From: Archangium violaceum
GTDB lineage: Bacteria; Myxococcota; Myxococcia; Myxococcales; Myxococcaceae
Reading direction: 5' to 3'
Assembly: GCF_016859125.1 (NCBI RefSeq)
Contig: NZ_CP069338.1
Location: 1,116,001 to 1,180,000 of the forward strand
Length of the DNA stretch: 64,000 nt
The position numbers were made by a program, and so were the translations under genes. The notes beneath the pieces are model-generated. The model had not been told where the DNA came from. It did no database searches and saw only the letters and a list, made by a program, of their open reading frames with translations. Shown here piece by piece: positions 20,112 through 28,291 of this stretch (positions within the stretch are counted from its first letter, which is position 1; each line of letters starts with the position of its first letter).

Positions 20112-20416
20112 CCGCCGCACGCCCGACCCCCGCCGCCCCACGACCCCACAACCGCGTGCGCTCGGGCGATCCCCCTCCCCACTCGCCACCCACCTACACG
20201 CCCGAGCGCGCCCACCCCGACCCACCCAACCTCAACCCGTGCGCGACTCATTGCGCGTTGCGTGCCAGAACGCACCTGACGGATTCCGAGGGGTTGGACA
20301 ACCTGTACCGCGGGGCGATACCGGAATGCGGGAAGATTTTCAGGGAGGACTGGCCCGAAATGGGGAGAAGGGTGTTTGACGACGACGCTCTCCGGAGCGT
20401 CCTTCTCGCCGGATGA
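20112..20416. other. Gene-free stretch with hairpins
   Basis: No gene is supported in these 305 bases. The first half is C-rich with CCCACC repeats. A hairpin GACGCTC-TCCG-GAGCGTC lies at 20384-20401, and a 9-bp inverted repeat GGATGAGAA/TTCTCATCC begins at 20411 and ends at 20437. A protein-like phrase in one forward frame near 20300-20416 (ending DDDALRSVLLAG) could be further debris. Confidence 0.4.
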
Positions 20417-20641
20417 GAACGCGTTTTCTTCTCATCCAACGAGAGTGGCATCTTCAACGCATACACCCTACCGCTGACCGGTGGGAAGGTGAAGGCACTC
20501 ACACATTCGTGCGCACGCCGGATGGCCAAGGAGCGTGACCTCACGAACGGCATCCCGGTGGAGTACGTCATCTTCCCGGACGAGGGCCACGGCTTCACCA
20601 AGAAGAAGAACGAGGTGGAGGCCTACTCGCGCCGGTCCCAG
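20417..20641 (+). pseudogene. S9 prolyl-oligopeptidase-family fossil with large internal deletion
   Basis: A single forward frame without a start codon begins with ERVFFSSNESGIFNAYTLPL and TGGKVKALTHS. This is typical of the beta-propeller of S9 peptidases. Within a few codons it continues as NGIPVEYVIFPDEGHGF and TKKKNEVEAYSR, which is the extreme C-terminus of the catalytic domain with the histidine region. Most of the propeller and the whole Ser/Asp part, some hundreds of residues in intact relatives, are gone, yet the frame is preserved. A TGA sits directly before 20417. It is not functional. Confidence 0.75.
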
Positions 20642-20673
20642 GTAGCCGGCGGGCCCGGTCGTCACCCTTGGGA

Positions 20674-21078
20674 CTATTGGCCCAGGTGCTCGGCCTTCCG
20701 CTTCACCTCATCGGCCTTGTCGCCGGTGAGGATCTCGACCTTGTATGTCTTCTCGGGGCCCGTGGCGGGCTCGTAGCTGACGCGCACCGGAGTGCCCTCA
20801 TCGAGGTCGTCCCAGGTCACCGCCTGCCCGTCACGCTCCAGCCTCGTGCCCGGGGTGAGCACGAACCAGGCCTCCGGCGCGGACGGATCATCCACGGCCT
20901 TCACGGCGATGCGGTAGGCGTCCTTGTCCATGTCGGTCACCACGCCCTCGCGGTTCTGCGAGAGCCCTGGCACCGCCGCCCCGACGTCGCGAGCCGCCTC
21001 CTTCGTCCCGGCGCACCCCACACCGCCCAGCACCGCCACCAGCACCGCCGCTCCCAGCACCTTCACGCGCGTCTTCAT
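20674..21078 (-). CDS. Small hypothetical lipoprotein
   Basis: The 134-residue protein starts with a lipoprotein signal peptide (VLVAVLGGVGC, Cys22). The mature part has a small beta-rich domain reading REGVVTDMDKDAYRIAVKAVDD and then WDDLDEGTPVRVSYEPATGPEKTYKVEILTG. The pattern resembles DUF1344/DUF5666-like small OB-type domains, but I do not assign a family. It should be anchored in the inner or outer membrane. A GGAGG precedes ATG 21078. It lies downstream of the kinase-TonB gene on the same strand with a 186-bp gap, so co-transcription is possible but not shown. Confidence 0.75.
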   Translation of the reverse strand: MKTRVKVLGAAVLVAVLGGVGCAGTKEAARDVGAAVPGLSQNREGVVTDMDKDAYRIAVKAVDDPSAPEAWFVLTPGTRLERDGQAVTWDDLDEGTPVRVSYEPATGPEKTYKVEILTGDKADEVKRKAEHLGQ

Positions 21079-21264
21079 GTCTTCTGGACCTCCTCGATAG
21101 CCGGACTCCGGGCAGGCACGGGCCATGCTCGAAGCCAGTGCGAAGCTAGGGACCCGGTCCGGGTGGCGCCAGGAGTGCGCGAGTCCCGAGGCCCGGGCGC
21201 CCGGTCTCCAGCGCCTGGGACAGGCAGGCCACCGAGCCGGACTGGAGGACGTAGGGACCGTCCT

Positions 21265-23172
21265 TCAGCGAAGACGGAAGGGAATCTTCACCACGCGATA
21301 GACGGAGATGGGCCGCCCATCCAGGAGCGCTGGCGAGTAACGCCACGTGCGGACCGCGGCGATCGCCGAGGAGGCGAACGGCTCCTCTCCCCTCATCACC
21401 GAGATGTCGCCCACGCGCCCGTCCTCGGTCACGATGATCTTCAGGATGACGAGGCCCTCCCGACCCGAAGCCCGCGCGGACTGGGGGAATTCGGGCTGGA
21501 CGTTGGACGCCAGCTCCCTCGGAGCCGTGGCCTTCTCCGGAAGTTGGATGGGACCCACGGGGCGCGCGGGCTTCTCCACCAGGGCGGGGCGTTGCACCTG
21601 CGCGGGAGGACGCTCGGAGGCGAGCATCTCCGGCGTGCTGAAGTCCGCCACCGCCCCGGCGTAGGCGGCGCCCTGCCGCGCCGAGGAGCCCGACACCTGG
21701 GCCACACGCGAGGCCGGCTGCTTTCGCAGGCGCTGGGTGAAGAGCACATCCCCGGAGCCGCCCGCGAGCGCGCTCTCCGTCTGGTACCCGTCGAGCACGA
21801 AGGTCAACTCCGCGGTGGCCACCCCGTTGGAACCCGGGGGGACGTCGAGCACGAGTGGCGTGGAGCCTCGCTCCTGGCCCAGCCAGAAGACGCGCGCACC
21901 CGAGGGCTCACTGGTGATGAAGAAACGAACCGGAGCGGGAGCGGGCGCGGGGGCCTCGGCGACCGGCGTGGGAGCGGGCGGGCTCGTGGGAACGGGCTCC
22001 GGACGACGCCACAGGGCCACTCCGGCACCAGCCCCCACGAGCAGCACCGCCAGGGCGACGCCCATCCACGGGTTCGTGCGTCGGGGTGGAGCCGGTGGCT
22101 GGACCGGAGCGGAAGGCCGCTGCGCGCCACTGGCCGGAGGGACGTCCAGGCTGATGTCCAACACGAGCGTCCCCGCCTCCGGACCCTGCGCGGGGGGCGC
22201 GGGCAGCGGGGTGAGGAACGGCGAGCTGATGGGGCTGGAATCTCCCACGCGACCGAGCACCTCGCGCAGCGCCTCGAGCAGCTCGTCCATGGAGGCGTAG
22301 CGTGCCTGGGGATCCTTCTCAAGACAGCGAAGGACGAGGGCCTCCACGCGCTCGGGGATGACGAGCCCGGGCTGCAGGTCCCGGAAGCGCGGGGGCGACA
22401 CCTTGTGGTGCGCGAAGAGAAGCTCGAGCGTGTCCTTGGAGACGAAGGGCGGACGGCCCATCAGCATGTGGTACGTGACGACACCGAGCGAGTAGATGTC
22501 GCTGCGCACGTCCGCGACGTTACGGGCCTGCTCGGGTGACATGTACACCGGTGAGCCCAGGAAGGTGCCGCTCTGGGTGATGGCCGGAGTGGCCTCGGCT
22601 CCCGCCCCTTCTGGAGAGAAGGGCTTCACCAGACCGAAGTCGAGCACCTTGACGTGGTCGCGGTCTCCATCCGCCACCAGCATCACGTTGGCGGGCTTGA
22701 GATCCCGGTGCACCACCCCCAGCCGGTGCGCCTCGCGCAGCGAGAAACAGACCTGCCGGGCGAGCTCCATCGCCCGGGGCCACGGCAGCGGCCCCTCGGC
22801 GAGCACCTCCGAGAGCGTGCGGCCCTCGATGTACTCCATGGCGATGAAGCAGATGCCGTCCTCCGTCTGGCCATAGTCGATGACGGTGACGGTGTTGGGG
22901 CTGCGCAGCTTCGCGGTGAGCGAGGCCTCGCGGATGAAGCGCTGGAGGAAACCCGGATCCTTGCTGGTGGGGAACGTGGGGCTCAGGATCTTGAGCGCCA
23001 CCACGCGATCCAACGGGACCTGGAGCGCGCGGTACACGCGGCCCATGCCGCCCTCTCCGATGGGGGCCTGCACCAGGAAGCGCCCCAGCAGGGTACGACC
23101 GAGCAGCGGATCCTCCGACGGAGGCGGAGGCGCGGGCTCATCGGTATTGGGAGGGCGGGGTTGGGTCTCCAT
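21265..23172 (-). CDS. Transmembrane Ser/Thr kinase with PEGA-like and TonB C-terminal domains
   Basis: The product has 635 residues. A Hanks-type kinase covers about 30-310 (IGEGGMGRVYRA loop, Lys61, HRDLKPANV at 155, DFG at 178). After a Pro-rich linker there is one transmembrane helix (about 370-387), an extracytoplasmic PEGA-like domain (about 414-485, SEPSGARVFW), a second Pro-rich linker, and a TonB C-terminal domain (545-635) with REGLVILKIIVTEDGRVGDI and AAVRTWRYSPALLDGRPISVYRVVKIPF. TonB C-terminal domains normally bridge to outer-membrane receptors. The fusion suggests a kinase that senses or touches an outer-membrane partner. GGAGG lies 6 bp before ATG 23172. It is divergent from the gene at 23397. 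Confidence 0.88.
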   Translation of the reverse strand: METQPRPPNTDEPAPPPPSEDPLLGRTLLGRFLVQAPIGEGGMGRVYRALQVPLDRVVALKILSPTFPTSKDPGFLQRFIREASLTAKLRSPNTVTVIDYGQTEDGICFIAMEYIEGRTLSEVLAEGPLPWPRAMELARQVCFSLREAHRLGVVHRDLKPANVMLVADGDRDHVKVLDFGLVKPFSPEGAGAEATPAITQSGTFLGSPVYMSPEQARNVADVRSDIYSLGVVTYHMLMGRPPFVSKDTLELLFAHHKVSPPRFRDLQPGLVIPERVEALVLRCLEKDPQARYASMDELLEALREVLGRVGDSSPISSPFLTPLPAPPAQGPEAGTLVLDISLDVPPASGAQRPSAPVQPPAPPRRTNPWMGVALAVLLVGAGAGVALWRRPEPVPTSPPAPTPVAEAPAPAPAPVRFFITSEPSGARVFWLGQERGSTPLVLDVPPGSNGVATAELTFVLDGYQTESALAGGSGDVLFTQRLRKQPASRVAQVSGSSARQGAAYAGAVADFSTPEMLASERPPAQVQRPALVEKPARPVGPIQLPEKATAPRELASNVQPEFPQSARASGREGLVILKIIVTEDGRVGDISVMRGEEPFASSAIAAVRTWRYSPALLDGRPISVYRVVKIPFRLR

Positions 23173-23396
23173 GGAGATCCTCCAAGGTCGGGACCCTGGC
23201 ATGGGGCCGTCACGGCCGCGTCGACAGTGGGTCACGAAACGTAAAAGTCGCCCCACCCCCTCCCCCCTGCCCCGCAGGGCCTCCTACCGCTCGAAAGAGG
23301 CTTGACAGGGTTTCGACGCGGGCCGCTCTGGGGCTAGAGTGCGTCGGCACGCGCCGGCCCACAGGCCGCCCGCCTGGGAGCACCGAGCCACAGCAC

Positions 23397-23774
23397 ATGC
23401 CCTTTCAGATCACCGTCTACGAGGAAGACCGCATCATCGACGTCGTCTATCCCCCGCAGCCCACGGCGGAGGACGTGACGGACTACCTCAAGCGCATCCG
23501 CGAGACGATCGCCTACATGAACGGCCCGTGGAGCGCGCTGGTGGACCAGGGACAGCTGCGCGTGATGCCGCCGGAGATGGTGGCCACCATGGCCAGCCTC
23601 AACGCCTACGCGCAGCTGCACGGCATGAAGCGCTCGGCGCGCATCGTGAGCGACGCCGCCTCCGGCCTCCAGGCCTGGCGCATGACGAAGAAGGCCATGC
23701 TCTCCATCCCCACGCGCACCTTCGAGACCCGCGAGGCCGCCCTGGCCTGGCTGCGCAACCCCGACGACGAGTAG
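23397..23774 (+). CDS. Hypothetical 125-aa protein
   Basis: A small soluble protein with alternating beta-alpha pattern: MPFQITVYEEDRIIDVVYP, then a helix TAEDVTDYLKRIRETIAYM, then WSALVDQGQLRVMPPEMV, ending in FETREAALAWLRNP. The arrangement resembles STAS-like/SpoIIAA-like proteins often annotated as hypothetical in myxobacteria; the ending is typical of that fold. No catalytic motif is visible. The ribosome site is weak. It is divergent from the kinase-TonB gene, separated by 224 bp with no other gene. Confidence 0.65.
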   Translation: MPFQITVYEEDRIIDVVYPPQPTAEDVTDYLKRIRETIAYMNGPWSALVDQGQLRVMPPEMVATMASLNAYAQLHGMKRSARIVSDAASGLQAWRMTKKAMLSIPTRTFETREAALAWLRNPDDE

Positions 23775-23902
23775 TCCACTTCACTCCGTGTCAAAAGTTC
23801 GTTCCGGTACGGTTTCCTTGGGGCATCATTCACCTGCTGGGCGTCCAGGTCTGGCACGGCATTACACCCCCGTTTCACCCCAGGAAGACAGGAGCGAATC
23901 CA

Positions 23903-25579
23903 ATGCGACACCCCAGGTTCGGGTTGCCGGTGCGTCCCCTCGTGGGCGCGCTGATGTGCACCCTCACGCTCGCGGCGGGCTGCGGCCCGGCGGAGGAGTT
24001 GGAGGCGGCGAAGGGCGAGGATTCCTCCGCCCTCGGGAAGAAGAAGGGCGAGGTCGTCTACGGCACGGACAGCCGGCAGGACGTCTACGCCCACCCGGAC
24101 GCCACGCTGCGCGCTCGGGCGCAACAGGCCACGGTGGCACTGATGAACCCGTCGGACTTCAACGCGACGGACCCCAACGACGTCACCTTCCCCGGTTCGA
24201 CGCTGGGATCCGCCTACAACCTCTGCACCACTGAGCGCTTCCGGGATGACCCGACAGGGGCCTTCTGCTCCGGCACGCTCATCGACGACGACCTGGTGCT
24301 CACCGCGGGCCACTGCGTCACCAGTGCCTCGGCTTGCGCCGACACGCGCCTCGTCTTCAACTACTACCGGCCCTCGGCGGGCACGCTGCAGCCGGTCACC
24401 ACGCAGGACATCTTCACCTGCACCTCCATCGTGGCGCGCCAGCAGGGCACGGTGAACGGGCAGAACCTGGATTACGCCATCCTTCGCCTGGACCGGCCGG
24501 CCACGCCGCGCTTCACCCCCGCGCCGGTGCGCATGGACAACACCGCGCTGAGCGTCGGGCAGAACGTGGCCGTCATCGGCAGCGGCAGCGGCATCCCCTT
24601 CAAGATCGACTCCGGTGGCTCGGTGCGCAACGCGCGCGCGAGCACGCTGGACTACTTCGTGGCCAGCACGGACACCTTCGGTGGCAACTCGGGCTCCGGC
24701 GTGTACGAGACGAACGGCTACACCGTGGCGGGCATCCTCGTGCGCGGTGAGACGGACTACGTCTCCAACGGCAGCTGCCGCATCGTGAACACGTGCACCG
24801 AGACGGGCTGCCGCGGCGAGGACATCACCTACGTCTACCCGGCCATCAGCGCCTTCTGCGCCGCGACCAACAACGGCAGCACGCGGCTGTGCGCCGGACT
24901 GCCGCCGCCGCCTCCTCCCCCGGCGAACTCGTACGCCTTCACCGCGAGCAACACCAACAACGCCCAGCAGAACACGGTGAACAAGGTGCTCACGCTCAAC
25001 GCGGGCGACGTGGTGGAAGTGGGCACCTGCAATCTGGAGGGCGCAACCGGCACCGGTGACACCTGGCTGCGCCTCAACAACGCCGCGGGCACCCAGGTGG
25101 CCTCCAACGACGACGGCTGCTCCGGCAGCACCCTCTCCTACTTCAAGTACACGGTGACGGCCTCCGGCTCCCACACCATCCGCGCCGGCTGCTACTCCAG
25201 CGGCAGCTGCAGTGGCACCGTGGTGTGGAAGGTGACCTCCGCCAGCACGAGCACCACCACCAGCGGCTCGTTCTCTTTCGGCGCCCACGACACCAACAGC
25301 GCCACGCAGAACACCATCAACCACAACGTGTATCTGACGGGCGGCCAGGTCATCCAGCTGGGCACCTGCTTCGTGAGCGGCGGAACCGGCAGCGGCGACA
25401 CCTTCCTGCGGCTGTACAGCCCGACGGGCACCGAGGTGCGCTCCAACGACGACAACTGCGGTACCCTCTCATACATCCGCTACGCCGTGCCCTCGGACAT
25501 GGGCGGTACGTACCAAATCCGCGCCGGCTGCTTCGGCAGCGAAAGATGCGGCGGCACCGTGGCCTACACCATCCAGTAG
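23903..25579 (+). CDS. Secreted trypsin-like serine protease with two pre-peptidase-type repeats
   Basis: A 558-residue lipoprotein precursor (LAAGC, Cys27). The S1 peptidase domain (about 70-320) carries the triad His137 in LTAGHC, Asp190 in LDYAILRL and Ser263 in GGNSGSG; the last motif departs from GDSGG as in V8-like proteases. After a run of seven prolines come two tandem C-terminal domains of about 105 residues. Each has an AxxTNNAQQNTVN-type start, a GTGDTWLRL core and an HTIRAGC end, resembling the bacterial PPC domain. It likely digests prey or environmental protein. GGAG lies 8 bp before ATG 23903. The gene is monocistronic, followed by a terminator hairpin. Confidence 0.88.
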   Translation: MRHPRFGLPVRPLVGALMCTLTLAAGCGPAEELEAAKGEDSSALGKKKGEVVYGTDSRQDVYAHPDATLRARAQQATVALMNPSDFNATDPNDVTFPGSTLGSAYNLCTTERFRDDPTGAFCSGTLIDDDLVLTAGHCVTSASACADTRLVFNYYRPSAGTLQPVTTQDIFTCTSIVARQQGTVNGQNLDYAILRLDRPATPRFTPAPVRMDNTALSVGQNVAVIGSGSGIPFKIDSGGSVRNARASTLDYFVASTDTFGGNSGSGVYETNGYTVAGILVRGETDYVSNGSCRIVNTCTETGCRGEDITYVYPAISAFCAATNNGSTRLCAGLPPPPPPPANSYAFTASNTNNAQQNTVNKVLTLNAGDVVEVGTCNLEGATGTGDTWLRLNNAAGTQVASNDDGCSGSTLSYFKYTVTASGSHTIRAGCYSSGSCSGTVVWKVTSASTSTTTSGSFSFGAHDTNSATQNTINHNVYLTGGQVIQLGTCFVSGGTGSGDTFLRLYSPTGTEVRSNDDNCGTLSYIRYAVPSDMGGTYQIRAGCFGSERCGGTVAYTIQ

Positions 25580-25604
25580 CTCACCTGCCAGACGGAAGGT
25601 CCCC

Positions 25605-25641
25605 AGGGCCGCTCGCCTTCGTTGCGGGCGGCCCTCGTCTT
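25605..25641 (+). terminator. Intrinsic terminator after the protease gene
   Basis: AGGGCCGC (25605-25612) pairs with GCGGCCCT (25628-25635), followed by CGTCTTTCC. It starts 26 bp after the stop codon. Confidence 0.65.
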
Positions 25642-25655
25642 TCCGTAACCGACGC

Positions 25656-25684
25656 TTGACAGCTCGGGGGGCGGGATCTAACGC
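25656..25684 (+). promoter_or_regulatory. Possible sigma-70-type promoter for the SerA-like gene
   Basis: A perfect TTGACA (25656-25661) is followed after 17 bp by TAACGC, a poor -10. Transcription would begin very close to the ATG at 25695, implying an almost leaderless message. The -35 is exact but the -10 is weak, so this is tentative. Confidence 0.3.
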
Positions 25685-25694
25685 GAAGAGTCAT

Positions 25695-26945
25695 ATGAGC
25701 ACGCCCAAGTTCCCGTCGCCCTCTACTCCGATCTCCATCGAAGGTCCCCTGAAGGTCCTGCTGCTCGAGAACATCCACGTGTCCGCCGAGGAGATGCTCA
25801 AGGCGGAGGGGTTCTCGGTGGAGCGGCTCAAGGGAGCGCTCAAGCCCGAGGAGCTGGAGGAGCGCATCCGGGACATCCACCTGCTGGGCATCCGCAGCAA
25901 GACGAACGTCTTCGAACCGGCGCTCGCCAAGGCGCCCAACCTGCTGGCGGTGGGCGCCTTCTGCATCGGCACCAACCAGGTGGATTTGAAGTCGGCCAAC
26001 ATCCACGGCGTGCCCGTCTTCAACGCGCCCTTCAGCAACACGCGCAGCGTGGCGGAGTTGGTCATCGCGGAGATCGTCATGCTCACGCGCCAGCTCGGGG
26101 ACCGCAGCCGCGAGGTGCACGCGGGCCAGTGGCGCAAGGTGGCGACGGGCAGCCACGAGGTGCGCGGCAAGACGCTGGGCATCATCGGGTATGGGCACAT
26201 CGGCTCGCAGCTGGGCGTGCTGGCCGAGGCCATGGGCATGCGCGTCATCTTCTACGACATCATGACGAAGCTGCCGCTGGGCAACTCGCGCCCCACGGCC
26301 ACCCTGGGCGAATTGCTGGAGTCCTCGGACTTCGTGACGCTGCACGTGCCGGCCACGCCGTCCACCGAGTGGATGATCGGCACCGCCGAGCTGGCGCGCA
26401 TGCGCAAGGGCAGCTACCTCATCAACGCGAGCCGCGGCACGGTGGTGGACATCAAGGCGCTGGCGGCGGCCATCAAGTCGGGCCACCTGGGTGGCGCCGC
26501 GGTGGACGTCTACCCGGAGGAGCCGGAGACGAACAGCGACGGCTTCGTCACCGAGCTGCAGGGCCTGCCCAACGTCATCCTCACCCCGCACATCGGCGGC
26601 TCCACGGAGGAGGCGCAGGCGTCCATCGGCAAGGAGGTGGCCACCTCGCTCATCAAGTTCGTGCGGAGCGGAGCCACCACGGGCGCGGTGAACTTCCCGC
26701 ACGTGGAGGCGCCGCTGATTCCCAACACGCACCGCATCCTCAACGTGCACCGCAACACGCCGGGCGTGCTCCGCGACATCAACCGGATCGTCTCGGACCT
26801 CAACGCCAACATCCACGCGCAGGTGCTGAGCACGGATGCGAACATCGGCTACCTGCTGATGGACCTGGACCAGGACGTGGCCAACCCGGTGTGCCAGGCC
26901 ATCGCGGGCCTGCAGACGGACATCAAGACGCGCATCGTGTCCTGA
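25695..26945 (+). CDS. serA: D-3-phosphoglycerate dehydrogenase with ACT domain
   Basis: The 416-residue protein matches the E. coli-type SerA length and layout. The N-terminal substrate domain has KVLLLENIHVSAEEMLKAEG and IRSKTNVFEPALAKAPNLLAVGAFCIGTNQVD. The NAD domain has GKTLGIIGYGHIGSQLGVLAEAMGM. The catalytic tail has LINASRGTVVDIKAL and NVILTPHIGGSTEEAQASIG. A C-terminal ACT domain (about 340-416) reads HRILNVHRNTPGVLRDINRIV. It oxidises 3-phosphoglycerate in the first step of serine synthesis, with serine feedback through the ACT domain. ATG 25695 fits family N-termini. It converges on a LysR gene. Confidence 0.9.
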   Translation: MSTPKFPSPSTPISIEGPLKVLLLENIHVSAEEMLKAEGFSVERLKGALKPEELEERIRDIHLLGIRSKTNVFEPALAKAPNLLAVGAFCIGTNQVDLKSANIHGVPVFNAPFSNTRSVAELVIAEIVMLTRQLGDRSREVHAGQWRKVATGSHEVRGKTLGIIGYGHIGSQLGVLAEAMGMRVIFYDIMTKLPLGNSRPTATLGELLESSDFVTLHVPATPSTEWMIGTAELARMRKGSYLINASRGTVVDIKALAAAIKSGHLGGAAVDVYPEEPETNSDGFVTELQGLPNVILTPHIGGSTEEAQASIGKEVATSLIKFVRSGATTGAVNFPHVEAPLIPNTHRILNVHRNTPGVLRDINRIVSDLNANIHAQVLSTDANIGYLLMDLDQDVANPVCQAIAGLQTDIKTRIVS

Positions 26946-26962
26946 GCCGTGAATCACTCGAC

Positions 26963-26982
26963 GCCCGGCGCTTCAACCGGGC
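26963..26982. terminator. Bidirectional hairpin between serA and the LysR gene
   Basis: GCCCGG (26963-26968) and CCGGGC (26977-26982) flank an 8-nt loop in the 38-bp gap between two convergent genes. Either transcript could use it. Confidence 0.4.
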
Positions 26983-26983
26983 C

Positions 26984-27892
26984 TCACTTCCTTCGCTCGC
27001 GTGAACGCGCACGCTTGCGCAGGAACTGGATCAGGGCCTTGAGCTTGAGCGGGGTCTGCGCTCGGCTCGGGTAGTACAGGTAGAAGCCCGCGAAGGGTGG
27101 GCAGAACTCCTCGAGGACGGGAAGGAGCTCACCCCGCTGGATGTAGGGGCGGAAGGAATCCTCCATCCCAATGGTGAGACCGACCCCGTCGCACGCCAGG
27201 CGCAGCATCAGGTGCTTCTCGTTCGTATTCACGCGGGCATCGACGGCGAGCTCGAAGTCCCTTCCCTTCTCCGTGAACTCCCAGCGGTAGGGGGCACCGT
27301 TCGGCATCCGCCACCCGATGCACGCGTGCGCGTGGAGCTCCCTCGGGTGTCGTGGCTTGCCGTGGACCGCGAAGTAGCCCGGTGACCCGACCACCAGTTG
27401 CCGCTGCTCTCCGGAGATGCTGACGGCGACCATGTCCTTGTCGATGATTTCGCCGAGTTGAACCCCCGCGTCGAAGCCCCGCTGAAAAATGTCCGAGGGG
27501 CTGTCGTCGATGTGGATGTCGAGCTTGATGTCCGGGTACTCCGCCAGGAACTCCGAGAGCATCCTTTCGGAGAGAAAGTCCTCCGCGATCGATGAGACAT
27601 TCAGGCGGAGCGTTCCCGCGGGCTGGCTCCGCAGCTCGTTCAGCGATTCGAGTGTCGCGCGCATGTCGGAGAACGCCGGCTGCAGACCCCGGTAGAGGCG
27701 CTCACCTGCTTCGGTGAGGCCCACGCTTCGCGTGGTTCGCTGCAGCAGACGGACGCCGAGCCGCTCCTCCACCTGGCGGATCGTCTGGCTCACGGCGGAT
27801 CTCGTCACGCCGAGCTCCTCCGCCGCGGCCTTGAAGCTCCGCTTCTCCGCGACGGACAGGAACGCCGCCAGCCCTCCGAGCTCATCTCTCAT
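26984..27892 (-). CDS. LysR-family transcriptional regulator
   Basis: A 302-residue LysR protein. The helix-turn-helix reads AFLSVAEKRSFKAAAEELGVTRSAVSQTIRQVEERLGVRLLQRTTRSVGLTEAG (residues 10-65), and the effector domain spans about 90-295. Its ending (FYLYYPSRAQTPLKLKALIQFLR) is standard. It is divergent from a small Atu4866-family gene, a pairing repeatedly seen in proteobacteria. An inverted repeat with T-N11-A spacing overlaps its own start codon. It probably regulates itself and the Atu4866-like gene; the effector is unknown. Confidence 0.9.
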   Translation of the reverse strand: MRDELGGLAAFLSVAEKRSFKAAAEELGVTRSAVSQTIRQVEERLGVRLLQRTTRSVGLTEAGERLYRGLQPAFSDMRATLESLNELRSQPAGTLRLNVSSIAEDFLSERMLSEFLAEYPDIKLDIHIDDSPSDIFQRGFDAGVQLGEIIDKDMVAVSISGEQRQLVVGSPGYFAVHGKPRHPRELHAHACIGWRMPNGAPYRWEFTEKGRDFELAVDARVNTNEKHLMLRLACDGVGLTIGMEDSFRPYIQRGELLPVLEEFCPPFAGFYLYYPSRAQTPLKLKALIQFLRKRARSRERRK

Positions 27893-27912
27893 TGGTAAGT
27901 CACTCTAACCAA
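27892..27912. promoter_or_regulatory. LysR-type operator overlapping the lysR start
   Basis: TTGGT (27892-27896) and ACCAA (27908-27912) are perfect arms 11 bp apart. If extended inward they form 8-bp arms with one mismatch (TTGGTAAG/CTAACCAA). The site touches the ATG of the minus-strand LysR gene and lies 76 bp upstream of the Atu4866-like start. This fits autorepression. Confidence 0.55.
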
Positions 27913-27987
27913 CCCATCAACGATTGGAAGGTCGCGGCGGCAGCCGGGTGCCCCTACTTTGGATTTGGGAACAGCAAGGAGAAAGAC

Positions 27988-28248
27988 ATGACGAAGCCAT
28001 CGAGCGAGCAGCATCCCTACGTCGGCATGTGGGTCACCCAGGACGGCTACATCCGCCACGAGCTCCTGCCGGGAGGCCGCTATGACGAGGCCCGCGGGAA
28101 GAGGAAGAGCGCCTACCGCGGCCGGTACACCATCAAGGGCGACCATATCGACTACGTGGACGACACCGGCTTCACCGCGGACGGAGACTTCCGCGATGGC
28201 GTGCTCTACCACGCCGGCATGGTCCTCTACCGGGAAGAGACGAGGTAG
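27988..28248 (+). CDS. Atu4866-domain protein
   Basis: The 86-residue protein is almost entirely the small Atu4866 domain: HPYVGMWVTQDGYIRHELLP, GGRYDEARGKRKSAYRGRY, GDHIDYVDDTGFTADGDF and RDGVLYHAGMVLYRE. The fold is a small beta barrel of unknown biochemical role, commonly found beside LysR regulators and oxidoreductases. AAGGAG lies about 7 bp before ATG 27988; the frame is open upstream to 27892, but that part has no family similarity. It is divergent from the LysR gene. Confidence 0.85.
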   Translation: MTKPSSEQHPYVGMWVTQDGYIRHELLPGGRYDEARGKRKSAYRGRYTIKGDHIDYVDDTGFTADGDFRDGVLYHAGMVLYREETR

Positions 28249-28252
28249 ACCA

Positions 28253-28276
28253 TGGCAGCCAATCCCCGCGCTGCCA
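28253..28276. terminator. Hairpin between convergent genes
   Basis: TGGCAGC (28253-28259) and GCTGCCA (28270-28276) are perfect 7-bp arms with a 10-nt loop. It begins 5 bp after the Atu4866-like stop and lies before the end of the sugar-dehydrogenase gene. Confidence 0.45.
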
Positions 28277-28291
28277 CCCCATGAACCGGGC

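Noticed and set aside
20668-22539. 623-codon forward frame opposite the kinase-TonB gene
   Set aside because: Arg/His/Gly-rich antisense sequence; the minus strand is unequivocal.
23302-23340. TTGACA and TAGAGT as a sigma-70 promoter for the gene at 23397
   Set aside because: The spacing between the two is 27 bp, too long for a promoter.
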